A stretch of 64,000 nt of DNA from Aggregatibacter segnis ATCC 33393 (GCF_000185305.1 NZ_GL622200.1:1217861-1281860), one strand, 5' to 3'; positions 23,167 through 34,900 are shown, counted from the stretch's first letter. The notes: a model not told the origin generated them from the sequence alone. A program made the numbers and translations.

Positions 23167-24498
23167 TTAAATCGCCCAACCGCAAGCGTAGAAAGCCACT
23201 AAAACAACGGCAATTACAACGGTGCCGATATTTAAGCGTTTGAAATCGCCACTCACCACACGGCCAATCACCAATGCAGCAAAGCCCAACATGATGCCGG
23301 TCACGATATTCGCCGTTAACACGATAAAGACCGCACAAATCAAGCCGCTCATAGCGCCAACGAAATCATCAAAATCCAATTTGCTGACGTTGCTTAGCAT
23401 CAATAATCCCACGTACATTAACGCCGGTGCTGTCGCATAGTTCGGCACCAAGAAAGCTAATGGTTGGAAGAACAACATCAACAGGAACAATACGCCAACA
23501 ACGATGGCGGTGATACCGGTTTTACCGCCGGCGGCAGTCCCTGCTGCGGATTCGATATACACGGCTGCCGGTGCCGTGCCGAAAATACCGGAGAATAAGC
23601 TACTTACGGAGTCGGACGTTAAGGCTTTACCGCCATTAATGATTTGACCGTCTTTGTCCAATAAATCCGCTTGCCCTGCTACTGCACGGATGGTACCCGT
23701 GGCATCAAATACCGCGGTCATCACTAACGCAAACACCACCGGTAAAATCGCCGGTTGTAATGCGCCCATGATGTCTAATTGCAAGAATAAAGACTCTTCG
23801 CCGAAACTTGGCATTTTGAAGACTTGGCCGTTAAAAGTGACATTTGGATCGAAAATTAAGCCGACCACAGTAATGGCGATAATCACCCATAAAATGCCGC
23901 CTTTCACTTGCATTTTTTCTAAACCGATAATTAACGCCAAACCAATTAATGACATCATCACCGGAAACGCAGTGAACTCGCCCAATTTTACCGGCAAGCC
24001 GGCTTGGTTACTCACCACAAGCCCAACGCCATTTGCAGCAATTAAAAGCAAGAATAAACCGATACCGATTCCCGCACCATGTGCAATACCCACTGGTAAG
24101 TTACGCAAAATCCAAGCGCGAATCCCTGTGGCAGAAATCAGGGTGAAGAAAACCCCCATTAAAAAGACCGCACCTAAGGCGACTGGGATGCTCACTTTTT
24201 GTCCGATAACCAAGCTAAATGCGGTAAATGCCGTTAAAGAAATAGCACAACCAATTGCCATTGGCGCATTCGCCCAAAAACCGATTAAAAGCGAGCCCAA
24301 GCCTGCTACTAAGCAAGTTGCAATAAAGACCGATTCCGCCGGAAAACCCGCCGCACTTAACATGTTCGGCACAACGATAACGGAATACACCATGGCAAGG
24401 AAAGTGGTTAAACCGGCAACAATTTCTTTGCGTACGGTAGAACCGCGTTTAGTCAACTCAAAGCGTTTTTCTAAAGCGGAAGATTGAGAAGATGACAT
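23167..24498 (-). CDS. NCS2 (AzgA-type) purine permease
   Basis: Proton-coupled uptake of adenine or guanine/hypoxanthine across the inner membrane. The 443-residue protein has about 12-14 membrane segments and the AzgA motifs [36 protein letters not shown] and [14 protein letters not shown]. Substrate (adenine or guanine/hypoxanthine) cannot be told from motifs alone. A PurR-type operator lies 63 bases upstream, in keeping with repression when purines are plentiful. Confidence 0.92.
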   Translation of the reverse strand: MSSSQSSALEKRFELTKRGSTVRKEIVAGLTTFLAMVYSVIVVPNMLSAAGFPAESVFIATCLVAGLGSLLIGFWANAPMAIGCAISLTAFTAFSLVIGQKVSIPVALGAVFLMGVFFTLISATGIRAWILRNLPVGIAHGAGIGIGLFLLLIAANGVGLVVSNQAGLPVKLGEFTAFPVMMSLIGLALIIGLEKMQVKGGILWVIIAITVVGLIFDPNVTFNGQVFKMPSFGEESLFLQLDIMGALQPAILPVVFALVMTAVFDATGTIRAVAGQADLLDKDGQIINGGKALTSDSVSSLFSGIFGTAPAAVYIESAAGTAAGGKTGITAIVVGVLFLLMLFFQPLAFLVPNYATAPALMYVGLLMLSNVSKLDFDDFVGAMSGLICAVFIVLTANIVTGIMLGFAALVIGRVVSGDFKRLNIGTVVIAVVLVAFYACGWAI

Positions 24499-24560
24499 GA
24501 AATTACCTTTTAATTTGTCGTTGAAAAAAGAGGGCGGTATTTTACCGCAATGCCAAAAGA

Positions 24561-24576
24561 AGTAAACGTTTGCGCA
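24561..24576. promoter_or_regulatory. PurR-type operator
   Basis: AGTAAACGTTTGCGCA matches the PurR box (core AAACGTTTGC) upstream of the purine permease, which is read leftwards. Confidence 0.7.
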
Positions 24577-24724
24577 ATAAATTGCTGAAAATATCCTGAT
24601 TCTGTTTACACCGTTTAAACACTAAAAGGCCTCTAGTTTTAACAACATAGAAATCTCGACGAAAACAATTCCTTAAAAGGGAATAACTTATTAATAAAGC
24701 TCATTTTTTGATGAAACAATCGGT

Positions 24725-24732
24725 GCTATACT
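24725..24732 (+). promoter_or_regulatory. Extended -10 promoter of galE
   Basis: TGCTATACT gives an extended -10 about 38 bases before the galE start; no properly spaced -35 is seen (TTGATG is only 13 bases away). Confidence 0.5.
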
Positions 24733-24770
24733 AGCGCCAAATTTATTTTATAAATTAAGGAGAAACCCCA

Positions 24771-25787
24771 ATGACCATTTTAGTGACCGGCGGTGCCGGT
24801 TATATCGGCTCGCATACCGTCGTCGAACTATTAAACGCCGGCAAAGATGTGGTGGTATTAGACAATCTTTGCAATTCCTCACCAAAATCCTTAGAACGCG
24901 TGAAACAAATCACCGGCAAGAGTGTAAAATTTTATGAAGGCGATGTGTTAGATCGCGACTTGTTACAAAAAATCTTTGCTGAAAATCCGATTCATTCCGT
25001 CATTCATTTTGCCGGTTTAAAAGCCGTTGGCGAAAGCGTGCAAAAACCTGCCGAATACTATATGAACAACGTCACCGGCTCATTGGTTTTATTACAAGAA
25101 ATGAAAAAAGCCGGCGTGTGGAATTTCGTTTTCAGTTCTTCCGCCACCGTTTACGGTGATCCTGAAATCATTCCGATTACCGAAAACTGCAAAGTGGGCG
25201 GCACCACCAATCCGTACGGCACCTCTAAATTTATGGTGGAACAAATCCTGCGCGACATCGCCAAAGCCGAACCGAAATTCAGCATGACTATTTTGCGCTA
25301 TTTCAACCCGGTCGGTGCCCATGAAAGCGGTTTGATTGGTGAAGATCCGAATGGCATTCCAAACAATTTATTACCTTACATCAGCCAAGTGGCAATCGGA
25401 AAATTGCCTCAACTTTCCGTATTCGGTAGCGATTACGACACTCATGACGGCACCGGCGTGCGTGATTATATTCATGTGGTGGATTTGGCGATTGGCCACT
25501 TAAAAGCGTTGGATCGCCATCAAGACGATGCCGGATTGCACATTTATAATTTAGGCACCGGCGTAGGCTATTCTGTATTAGATATGGTAAAAGCCTTTGA
25601 ACAAGCCAATGACATTCAAATTCCTTATAAATTAGTGGATCGTCGTCCGGGCGACATTGCCACTTGCTATTCTGATCCGAGCCTTGCCGCCAAAGAATTA
25701 GGCTGGAAAGCAGAACGTGGCTTAGCTCAAATGATGAAAGACACGTGGAATTGGCAAAAAAATAATCCAAAAGGCTATCGGGATTAA
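24771..25787 (+). CDS. galE: UDP-glucose 4-epimerase
   Basis: Interconverts UDP-glucose and UDP-galactose, feeding galactose use and lipooligosaccharide synthesis. The 338-residue short-chain dehydrogenase fold has NAD-binding [15 protein letters not shown] at the N-terminus, the catalytic Ser in [11 protein letters not shown] and YGTSKFMVE with the YxxxK pair, then [19 protein letters not shown] precedes the ATG. hypA follows after five bases. Confidence 0.97.
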   Translation: MTILVTGGAGYIGSHTVVELLNAGKDVVVLDNLCNSSPKSLERVKQITGKSVKFYEGDVLDRDLLQKIFAENPIHSVIHFAGLKAVGESVQKPAEYYMNNVTGSLVLLQEMKKAGVWNFVFSSSATVYGDPEIIPITENCKVGGTTNPYGTSKFMVEQILRDIAKAEPKFSMTILRYFNPVGAHESGLIGEDPNGIPNNLLPYISQVAIGKLPQLSVFGSDYDTHDGTGVRDYIHVVDLAIGHLKALDRHQDDAGLHIYNLGTGVGYSVLDMVKAFEQANDIQIPYKLVDRRPGDIATCYSDPSLAAKELGWKAERGLAQMMKDTWNWQKNNPKGYRD

Positions 25788-25792
25788 GCCTC

Positions 25793-26134
25793 ATGCACGA
25801 ACTCTCTTTGTGTCAAAACATCATTGAAATTGTTGAGCAGCAATGCAAACAACACAATGTCAATAAAGTCACCGACCTCTGGCTGGAGGTCGGAGCCCTT
25901 TCTTGCATTGAGCCGAGTGCGTTGGAATTTGGCTTTGAAATGGCAGCGCAAGGCACATCGGCGGAAAATTGTAAGCTTCATTTAATTTCTATTCCTGCCA
26001 AAGCTTGGTGTTGGGATTGCAAACAACTGGTCGAAATTCAAGCCAATAACAGCACGTGCCCCCATTGCGGCAGCGCGCATTTACAACGCCAAAGCGGCGA
26101 TGAACTCCGCATTAAAGAAATTGCCGTTGAATAA
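25793..26134 (+). CDS. hypA: Hydrogenase nickel-incorporation protein HypA
   Basis: Nickel metallochaperone for [NiFe]-hydrogenase maturation. It starts MHELSLCQ, where His2 binds nickel, and has the zinc site formed by CWDC and CPHC with about 13-16 residues between. The length of 113 is typical. Here it is isolated from other hyp genes, sitting between galE and ampG, so the rest of the system must be elsewhere or it serves another nickel enzyme such as urease. Confidence 0.93.
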   Translation: MHELSLCQNIIEIVEQQCKQHNVNKVTDLWLEVGALSCIEPSALEFGFEMAAQGTSAENCKLHLISIPAKAWCWDCKQLVEIQANNSTCPHCGSAHLQRQSGDELRIKEIAVE

Positions 26135-26149
26135 AATTTCCCTGAAATC

Positions 26150-27448
26150 ATGATGACAGAACAACCGATTAAGCCTTCTCTCGCCACTCAAATTTTCAGC
26201 CGCAATATGCTGATTTGTGTCTTTACCGGCTTCACCTCCGGCTTGCCGCTTTTCGTGCTGTTGCAGATGTTGCCGATTTGGTTGTCGGATAGCGGTATTA
26301 GTGTGCAAACCATCGGGGCTTTTACCTTAGTCACGCTGCCCTACACGCTCAAATTTTTGTGGGCGCCTTTATTGGATCGTTATTTTCCCCGATTTCTTGG
26401 TCGTCGTCGCAGTTGGCTTGCCATTTCCCAACTTTTGCTTCTGCTGAGTCTTTACCTGATCGGTTTATACAATCCGAAAGAACAAATGCAGATTGTCATT
26501 TTTCTGGCTACGTTCATCGCCTTTATGTCCGCCACCCAAGACATTGTGTTAGATGCCTATCGACGGGAAATTTTGCGCGATAACGAATTGGGTTTGGGCA
26601 ATACCATTCACATTAATGCTTATCGCATTGCCGGTTTAATTCCGGGCGGACTGTCATTGTATCTCGCTACGTTTCTGCCATGGGAAACGGTGTTTTTATT
26701 GACCGCACTTTTCATGCTGTGCGGACTGTTTATGACCTTCTTTTTAAGTCGCGAGCCACAAATTCAAATTCATCAAAACAAGCAGCCGTTCTATCAAGCC
26801 TTTACCATTCCGCTACAAGAATTTTTCCAGCGTAAAGGGATTTATGCGGGGATTGGCTTTATTGCGTTTCTCTTTCTGTATAAATTCGGCGATGCCCTCG
26901 CTACCACATTACAAAGTAAATTCATCGTGGACATGGGCTTTAGCAAAACAGACATTGCCTTAGTGGTGAAAAGCACGGCGTTGTGGTCGAGCATTATTGC
27001 CGGCATGGCAGGCGGCATTGTGATGTTACGCCTCGGCATTAACCGCGCGCTTTGGGTCTTTGGTTTTATTCAACTGATTACTATCGGCGGCTTTATTTGG
27101 CTTTCCGGATTTGATTATTTCCACGTTGTTGATAACGCTGCGCGCTTAAAACTTGGCATTGTGATTTGTGGCGAATACATTGGCGTGGGGCTCGGCACAG
27201 CGGCGTTTGTAGCCTTTATGGCACGGGAAACCAACCCGCTTTACACCGCCACTCAACTGGCGTTATTTACCAGCCTTGCCGCCTTGCCTAGCAAAGGGCT
27301 CGGTGCACTTTCAGGCGAAATCGTTGCCGCAGTGGGTTACTACCATTTCTTCTGGATTTGCTTATTTTTAGCCATCCCGGGCATGCTCTGCTTATGCTGG
27401 GTCGCCCCGTGGAACGAAAAAGTCACTGCGCCGAATGCTGGCAATTGA
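26150..27448 (+). CDS. ampG: Muropeptide permease AmpG
   Basis: Imports GlcNAc-anhydroMurNAc peptides released from peptidoglycan for recycling. The 432-residue MFS protein has about 12 membrane segments and the characteristic RNMLICVFTGFTSGLPLFVL N-terminus and LPYTLKFLWAPLLDRY loop. It is shorter than the 491-residue E. coli AmpG, which is common outside enterics. It begins 15 bases after hypA. An ATG one codon later could be the real start. Confidence 0.93.
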   Translation: MMTEQPIKPSLATQIFSRNMLICVFTGFTSGLPLFVLLQMLPIWLSDSGISVQTIGAFTLVTLPYTLKFLWAPLLDRYFPRFLGRRRSWLAISQLLLLLSLYLIGLYNPKEQMQIVIFLATFIAFMSATQDIVLDAYRREILRDNELGLGNTIHINAYRIAGLIPGGLSLYLATFLPWETVFLLTALFMLCGLFMTFFLSREPQIQIHQNKQPFYQAFTIPLQEFFQRKGIYAGIGFIAFLFLYKFGDALATTLQSKFIVDMGFSKTDIALVVKSTALWSSIIAGMAGGIVMLRLGINRALWVFGFIQLITIGGFIWLSGFDYFHVVDNAARLKLGIVICGEYIGVGLGTAAFVAFMARETNPLYTATQLALFTSLAALPSKGLGALSGEIVAAVGYYHFFWICLFLAIPGMLCLCWVAPWNEKVTAPNAGN

Positions 27449-27505
27449 CATTTTTAGGGAATTAAGCAACCATACGCCACGATTAATAAAACATTTTCAA
27501 AACCG

Positions 27506-28224
<719 letters not shown>

Positions 28225-28238
28225 TTCCTCATCGCAAC

Positions 28239-28271
28239 AAAAAAGCCATTCTATTTCAGAATGGCTTTTTT
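28239..28271. terminator. Bidirectional terminator between adk and the adhesin gene
   Basis: A 14-pair stem AAAAAAGCCATTCT / AGAATGGCTTTTTT with loop ATTTC ends two convergent genes. Confidence 0.88.
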
Positions 28272-28305
28272 ATTATGCTCCGATTAACTCGGGATTAACG
28301 CTTTA

Positions 28306-29688
28306 TTACCATTGGTAAAGCGCACCGGCACCCACACCGTAGTTACCACGACTGTTGGTAGAAACGCTGGCTTTAAACACCCAATTTTCATTAGGGGTAA
28401 CACCGGACACACCAAGAGAAACCGCAGATTGACCACCATAGAAACCGGTACCCACGCCCACACCGATAGCACCGGCTTTGGTGGATTGAGGAACAGAAGC
28501 GTGAGCAATCGCACTCGCAACACCGCCTCTCAAGTCTTTATTTAAGAGGTTTACATTGCCACGCAATTCATTGATGGAATTGTTATTAGCGGCTAATTGA
28601 GTGTTAATCGCCGTAATATTATTCGCGTTAGTCTGAATGTTAGCTGTGTTAGCCGCAATATTAGCCGTATTAGCCGTAATCTTACCCGTGTTAGCAGCAA
28701 TATTAGCTGTATTAGCCGTAATCTTACCCGTGTTAGCAGCAATATTAGCTGTATTAGTCGCAATATTACCCGTGTTAGTCGCAATATTGGTTTTGTTGGT
28801 TGCGATATCGGCTTTATTAGTTGCAATATCGGTTTTGTTTTTCTCAACTTTACCGTCTAAAGATTTCAATTGAGCCACGTTCACTGCATCAGTATCTTTT
28901 GTACCCGCAGCAACGCTGGTGATTTGACGGGTGATATTGTTGTCAACGTCACCAACAGAAACCGCAGCATGTGAAGCTTTCCAAGCTGTACTTGTCTCAG
29001 TTGTAGCAGCTTGAGTTGACGGATCATATCCTACAGCCTCTTTATTAACAGTTGCTTTAGAGTATGAACCTAATGCAACGCCATTTTCTACATCAGCGCC
29101 TGAATATGCACCGACAGATACAGCATAATTTTTAGTTGCTCCAGTATCCGGTATAGACGCTAAACCAATACTCACAGATCCAAAGCCTGTAGCCTTAGCA
29201 TTTGAACCTACAGCAACAGAATAAGCGCCTGTTGCTTGGGTAGATACCCCAACCGCAGTTGTAGCTAGCCCTGTAGCATTAGCTTTATTCCCCAAAGCAG
29301 AAGCATTAGCGCCATCAGCTACTGCACCATAACCTAGTGCACTAGCGCCATTGCCTTTTGCCTCCGTGTCAGTACCAATAGCTGTCGCGCCACCAATGTT
29401 TTGAACTTTACTTGTAGTATCCTTATTAGCCTTAGCATTATCACCAACTGCAACATCTTTTGATACACCGGCTTCCGCATTTTTACCAATAGCAATGGAA
29501 TCGTCTGATTTTGCCCCATCATTATTGTAGTTGCCTTGTGTTGCAGGAGCCCCAGGAGCAACACTAATAAAGTGTTCCGGTGCTGCCGCGTTGGCAAGCG
29601 TAGAGACACCAAATGCAGAAAGGAGCACAACGGCTACCGTGGATAATTTCATGCTTGTATTTTTGTATAAATTATTGACATTTTTCAT
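28306..29688 (-). CDS. Trimeric autotransporter adhesin (YadA-like)
   Basis: Surface adhesin of 460 residues from the ATG at 29688. A signal peptide ends at LANA-AAPEH. The head (about 30-235) consists of YadA-head repeats such as SALGYGAVADG, TAVGVSTQATG and YSVAVGSNAKATG, each near 14 residues. A neck motif (AVNVAQLK) leads to a coiled-coil stalk of 7-residue NIAANTA-type repeats (about 285-365). The C-terminal 80 residues form the trimeric membrane anchor, ending in GALYQW with terminal aromatic. The stalk DNA is repetitive and may change length by recombination. Confidence 0.93.
   Translation of the reverse strand: MKNVNNLYKNTSMKLSTVAVVLLSAFGVSTLANAAAPEHFISVAPGAPATQGNYNNDGAKSDDSIAIGKNAEAGVSKDVAVGDNAKANKDTTSKVQNIGGATAIGTDTEAKGNGASALGYGAVADGANASALGNKANATGLATTAVGVSTQATGAYSVAVGSNAKATGFGSVSIGLASIPDTGATKNYAVSVGAYSGADVENGVALGSYSKATVNKEAVGYDPSTQAATTETSTAWKASHAAVSVGDVDNNITRQITSVAAGTKDTDAVNVAQLKSLDGKVEKNKTDIATNKADIATNKTNIATNTGNIATNTANIAANTGKITANTANIAANTGKITANTANIAANTANIQTNANNITAINTQLAANNNSINELRGNVNLLNKDLRGGVASAIAHASVPQSTKAGAIGVGVGTGFYGGQSAVSLGVSGVTPNENWVFKASVSTNSRGNYGVGAGALYQW
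28625..28835 (-). repeat. Tandem 21/42-bp repeats in the adhesin stalk
   Basis: The coding sequence for the NIAANTA and KITANTA heptads repeats every 21 bases, and a 42-base unit is repeated nearly exactly at about 28655-28740. Multiples of 21 keep the frame. Confidence 0.8.
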
Positions 29689-30101
29689 AATAGGCACCCT
29701 AAAATAAAAATACATTGTTTACCATCACAAGTGATGAAGAATACAGCCCTGTATTCTTCCTAAAAGTCTAGCACAAAAAAAAATCACCATCACTCCATTT
29801 GATTCCTTTATGCTTATTAAGCATTTAGCTCCAAGGCATTATAAATATAAATTATTAAATAAAGACACTATCAATCTATGATACGCATATCTCCCGATTC
29901 ACCTCTTAAATCGAAGATACAAGACGCAAATAAAAAACGATGAGGAAAATGACCGCACTTTCTAAAAACAGAACGATGGTTCAAGCGTCCTCGCTTGGAC
30001 CAAATAAGCACAAGCGTGGACGCTTGCGCTATCTTGGGGCTGATATTTTTGCAAAAGGCACACATTAGGAAACGTGCACCATCTCGGAGAGATTACAGAA
30101 A
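29689..30101. other. Gap between adhesin and PIN gene
   Basis: An adhesin leader with an A9 run near 29774, AT-rich promoter-like DNA near 29840-29870, one uptake word near 29952 and the palindrome pair at 29982-30026. No gene is seen. Confidence 0.5.
29982..30026. repeat. REP-like pair of palindromes (family 1)
   Basis: CAAGCG-TCCT-CGCTTG (29982-29997) and CAAGCGT-GG-ACGCTTG (30011-30026). The two are related in sequence and sit in an intergenic gap, like bacterial repetitive extragenic palindromes. Confidence 0.55.
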
Positions 30102-30545
30102 TCATCTTATCGCCTGAATTTTCTCAAATAGATTTTCGATTGCACTCATATCACGATCTTTTGATAAAATTTCTAAATTATTTTCTTTTGCTGCTGCAAA
30201 GTGAAACATATCAAATTGATACTTTTCAATAACCTTTTTACTTCCTGTTTTTTGATTTGCTTTATCCAAACGAAATAAATTTCGAGCTAAATCAGAAATA
30301 TCATCATTAATATCAATTACCTGAAATTCTTTTAAAGCATTTTTTAACGTATTTAATTTTTCAATATTATCCCATTCTACACCACGTAAAACCTCATAAC
30401 GAATTAATGGTGTCAAAAACAATAAAGTTTCAGGATCTTCAAGTTTTAATGCTAAATCTTGTAATACTTCCGCTTTTTTACTTAAGTTTGTATTTGGATC
30501 CACTAAATAAATTAAATAATTTGTATCTAATAAATAACCTTTCAT
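30102..30545 (-). CDS. PIN-domain nuclease (toxin/effector)
   Basis: 147-residue putative ribonuclease. PIN acidic residues are in place: D7 in LLDTNY, E51 in RYEVLRG, D112 in QFDMFHFAAAKE and D130 in LSKDRDM. It is read after the ATPase gene with a one-base overlap (TAATG), so the two are coupled. No small VapB-like antitoxin is present; the ATPase may be the control partner. Low GC compared with neighbours suggests transfer. Substrate unknown (tRNA, mRNA or phage RNA are family options). Confidence 0.85.
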   Translation of the reverse strand: MKGYLLDTNYLIYLVDPNTNLSKKAEVLQDLALKLEDPETLLFLTPLIRYEVLRGVEWDNIEKLNTLKNALKEFQVIDINDDISDLARNLFRLDKANQKTGSKKVIEKYQFDMFHFAAAKENNLEILSKDRDMSAIENLFEKIQAIR

Positions 30546-31714
30546 TATTTAGTCTCCAAATTAGCTAATTCCTGTTGAACCAATTTTAACAAGTTTTTTT
30601 TCGCCTCCTGTTGCCCTTCTTCTTGAGCTCTTTGAACTTTTAATCGATTTAAATTTACATCAAAAGCATCATTTAATAAATCAATGAAAGAAACTTTACT
30701 TGGGTAATCAATAAGTTCAGCATACACAACACCATCATTTTCACAACGTTTCAAGCGGTAGGCTTCACCGGTCTTTAATTGACTAATTACAATAGGTGAA
30801 TGAGTGGTAATAAAAAAGATTGTTTTAGGGAATAATTTTTTTAATAAAGGAATAATATTCACTTGCCACTTATTATGTAAATGGCTTTCTATTTCATCAA
30901 TTAAGATTATACCGGGAACATTTGCAATCTGTAGCTCATTAGTGAAATAACTGTATCCAGCAATAATTGATTGGATAATTTTTAAAATAGAAGTAAAACC
31001 ACTGGAAAGCTCTGAAATTTCTCGTTTTTGATTTTCTATTTTTAGAAAAACTCGATTATCGCCTGATATTTCGAGGAAATCTTTATCAATTCTATGATCT
31101 ACTTTATTTAATAAAGACAATAACGTTTTAATTTCAATCTCTCGATTATCTTCTTTAGACTGATAAGGATTTGAAGATAAAGCGCGCTGAACAATCCATT
31201 CTTCAATATTAGAATCCATATTCAAATTTTTTAGATGTTGTGGATTTCCATTAAAACTTGTCAATAAATACTCTAAATACCCTTTTTGTCGTTTAGATTT
31301 ATTACCTAATTTAGAAACGTTTCCTCTTTCATGCTCATAGATTTTCTCATTTATCGCACCGCGATGTTGTGCAGATAAATAAACGACCGGATGAGAATGC
31401 ATAGCCGAAATAAATGCATAATTATGATTCCCCAAAGAAAAACCATTATTCTTATTAAAACTGAAAGAAATATTATTGATGGTCGCAGATTTAAAAGGAA
31501 TTAATGAATGCTGTATATAAGAATCTGTTTCCGTTGCTTGTTTGTTCGTAAATAGCAATATAGCAAACAGACTTTCTAAAAACTTTGTCTTTCCAATCCC
31601 ATTTTCCCCAATAAAAGTATAAACCCGTTGATTAGGAAATAATTCCGCTTCAATCGTGCCGACACCTTTGACTTGTTCAAAATGAAATTTCTTTAAATGC
31701 AATATATTATTCAT
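30545..31714 (-). CDS. AAA (AAA_15/SMC-like) ATPase partnered with PIN nuclease
   Basis: 389 residues from the ATG at 31714 (GAGGA upstream; a TTG six codons earlier is less likely). Walker A GENGIGKT is at about 36-43, ABC-type signature ELSSGF at 235-240, Walker B ILIDEIES at 270-277 and the switch THSP at 304-307. The middle is a helical insertion. The C-terminus is charged (QRAQEEGQQEAKKNLLKL). This class of ABC-like ATPase commonly drives defence or toxin modules with a nuclease partner (as in Septu or PARIS). Here the partner is a PIN protein. Function inferred from pairing. Confidence 0.83.
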   Translation of the reverse strand: MNNILHLKKFHFEQVKGVGTIEAELFPNQRVYTFIGENGIGKTKFLESLFAILLFTNKQATETDSYIQHSLIPFKSATINNISFSFNKNNGFSLGNHNYAFISAMHSHPVVYLSAQHRGAINEKIYEHERGNVSKLGNKSKRQKGYLEYLLTSFNGNPQHLKNLNMDSNIEEWIVQRALSSNPYQSKEDNREIEIKTLLSLLNKVDHRIDKDFLEISGDNRVFLKIENQKREISELSSGFTSILKIIQSIIAGYSYFTNELQIANVPGIILIDEIESHLHNKWQVNIIPLLKKLFPKTIFFITTHSPIVISQLKTGEAYRLKRCENDGVVYAELIDYPSKVSFIDLLNDAFDVNLNRLKVQRAQEEGQQEAKKNLLKLVQQELANLETK

Positions 31715-31967
31715 CTGCAATGTCCTCTTCAAAGCAAATATTTCTTAGGCAATTTTTTTATTTTACCAAATACAACCATTCTTAGGCTGATCAACATAAA
31801 ATACTATCTTTCATTATAGCTCATCTGCTAACTTTTCCTTAGTTAACTAAACAATATTAATAAAGCATCTCCCCGCAACACCACGTCCAACACCACATTC
31901 ATCGCCTTTCTCCCACGATAAACTAAGGCTTGATTAGGGGAAAAATACTGTGGTTGATCACTATATC

Positions 31968-34900
31968 TTACTCTATATTTTGAATAACCCCTAAAACCCG
32001 CTTATCCGACACCTGATACTTCGTGCCTAACTGCTGCGCAAATAAACTCACCCGCAATTCCTCTATCATATAGCGAATTTCAGCCACTTCATCCGAAATC
32101 GGTTTGGATTTTGGCAGTTTGGTAAGAAGTTGTTGGTAGGCTTGTTGCACTTGTTCCACGCGCAGCATAGCGGCACGATCGCGATTCACATCTTGAGCCA
32201 GTTTATCCATGCGTTTATCGATGGCTTGCAGATAACGGAGCAAATCCGGTAGGCGGGCATAGCCGCTTTTTTGCACAAAGCCTTGATAAATCAAACCGGC
32301 GATTTGGCTTTTCATATCAGACAGGGCGAATGCCATGGTGAAATCCATTTTGCCTTTGAGGCGTTGGTTGAGCTGGTGTGTGAGCGTAAGGATCTGCTCC
32401 ACTTTTTGCGCAATATCCACGGTGACTTCATTAACGTTTTCACGCACGAAATCCCGTAGCTTATCAAAGCCTTCTTCGTTCCACACAAAGCCACCAAAAT
32501 CGGCAATCAGTTTATCCACGGCACAGGCAATACAGTCATCAATTAAATCCAACACGCGCCCAAATGGCGTAAAATACAGCCCCAATTTGGCTTTATTCGG
32601 CAATTTTTCATGCAGATATTTAATCGGTGATGGCACGTTGAGTAGCAATAATCGGCGCAAACCTTGCTGCATTGCCACCGCTTGTTCAAATTCCGTTTCA
32701 AACAGTTTAATGCCCACCGCGTCTTTTTCGTCCACAATGGCAGGAAAGGCTTTCACACTGAAACCGCGCTGTTTTTGTTCGTAACATTGTGGCAACTCCG
32801 CAAAACTCCAAATATGCAGTCCGCTTTGCTCAATGCCATCGTCCGCCACGGCAGAAATGCTTTCTTGCACACGATCTTTTAAGCTAAATTTCAGCTCGTC
32901 TAAATTCATGGACTCGGCAATTTTCTTGCCGTTTTCATCCACCACACGGAACGTCATTTTTAAATGGCTTGGAATTTGTTCCCAATGCCAATGTTCCGCC
33001 TCTACGGTGACACCCGTCATGCGACGCAATTCATAAATTAGCGTATCCAATAACGGCTTTTCCAACGGCGCGGCACGCCCTAAAAAGGCTTGGGCATAAT
33101 TGGGTGCAGGCACGAAATTACGGCGATACGATTTCGGCAGAGACTTAATCAGCGCAATCACCAGTTCTTCCCGCAAACCCGGAATTTGCCAATCAAAGCC
33201 CGTCATTTCGACCTGATTAAGCAATGGCAACGGAATATGCACGGTCACACCATCCGCATCAGTACCCGGTTCAAATTGATAGGTCAGTTTGAGTTTCAGA
33301 TTGCCTTGGTGCCAGAAATTCGGAAAATCCAGCTTGCTCACTTGTTCCGCATCATCGTTAATCAAGAAAGAACGTTCAAAATTAAGCAGCTCGGGATCTT
33401 GTTTTTCCGCCTTTTTCCACCAGGTATCAAAATGTTTTTGGGAGACAACTTCTGTGCCGATACGCTGATCGTAAAATTCAAAAAGCGTGCGCTCGTCCAC
33501 CAAAATATCGCGGCGACGGCTTTTGTGTTCCAATTCTTCAACTTCACGAATCAGCTGCTGATTTTGCTTGAAGAATTTATGTTTGGTATTCCAATCTCCC
33601 TCCACTAAGGCAGATTGAATAAAGATCTCACGGCTCACTCTTGGGTCAATAGCGCCGTAATTCACTGGTCGGGCTGCCACAATCGGCACGCCATACAGGC
33701 TCACTTTTTCATCGGCAATCACCGCTCCGCGAGATTTCGACCAGCGTGGTTCAGAATAGGATTTTTTCGTTAAATGCTCGGCGAGCAGCTCAATCCATTC
33801 CGGTTCAATTTCAGCCACCATGCGGCCCCAAAGTTTGGAAGTTTCCACCAACTCTGCCGCCATCACCCATTTCGGTTGTTTTTTGAAAAGTACAGAATTA
33901 GGGAAAATTGCAAAATGGGCGTTACGCGCGCCGAGATATTGTTGTTTCTCCGCTTCTTTTAAGCCTATATGCGACAGCAAGCCACTTAAAAGTGCGGTGT
34001 GAATTTGCTGATATTCGGCTTTTTCCGAATTAATCGGCAAGCCCATTTCACGCACGGCAAGGCGAATTTGTTGATAAATATCCTGCCATTCGCGAATGCG
34101 CAAATAATTTAAAAAATCCTTTTGACACTGGCGGCGGAATTGGTTTTTCGTTAATTCTTTTTGCTGTTCTTGCACATAATGCCAAAGATTCAAGAATGCC
34201 AAGAAGTCCGATTTTTTATCGGCAAAACGGCGATGTTTTTCATCGGAAGCCTGTTGTTTTTCGGTTGGGCGCTCACGCGGATCTTGAATGGATAACGCCG
34301 AGACAATAATCATCACTTCATAAACGCTGCCAAAATCGACCGCACTTAGAAGCATTTTAGCAAGGCGCGGATCGACCGGGAGTTGAGCAAGTTGGCGACC
34401 GATTGTCGTTAATCGACGTTTTTCACCCGATTTGGTTTGAACGGTTTCAAACGCCCCCAACTCTTCCAACAACTTCACGCCATCTTGGATATGCCGTTTA
34501 TCCGGCGCATCTACGAAGGGGAACACTTCAATGTCGTCTAAACCCAACGCCGTCATTTGCAAAATAACGGAAGCCAAACTGGTGCGCAGAATTTCAGGAT
34601 CGGTAAATTCCGGGCGATTGTTAAAATCCTCTTCCGAATAAAGACGAATACAAATGCCTTCGCTCACCCGTCCGCAACGCCCTTTCCGCTGATTGGCTGA
34701 GGCCTGTGAAATCGGCTCAATAGGCAAGCGTTGCACTTTGGTGCGGTAGCTATAACGAGAAATGCGCGCTGTGCCGGGGTCAATCACATATTTAATCCCC
34801 GGCACAGTGAGCGAGGTTTCCGCCACGTTGGTGGCTAACACAATGCGATTTAATCCGCTCGGGTGGAAAATTTTATTTTGTTCTTGCGCAGACAAGCGGG

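Noticed and set aside
23654..24487. Long plus-strand frame opposite the purine permease
   Set aside because: It is antisense to a well-supported transporter, has no ribosome site and is low-complexity (rich in K, P, T, N), a typical shadow of hydrophobic codons.
24708..24732. Full -35/-10 promoter for galE
   Set aside because: TTGATG is only 13 bases from TATACT; only the extended -10 is kept.
28625..28835. Repeat array that could be mistaken for CRISPR
   Set aside because: Repeats are contiguous heptad codons within an adhesin stalk, with no spacers and no cas genes.
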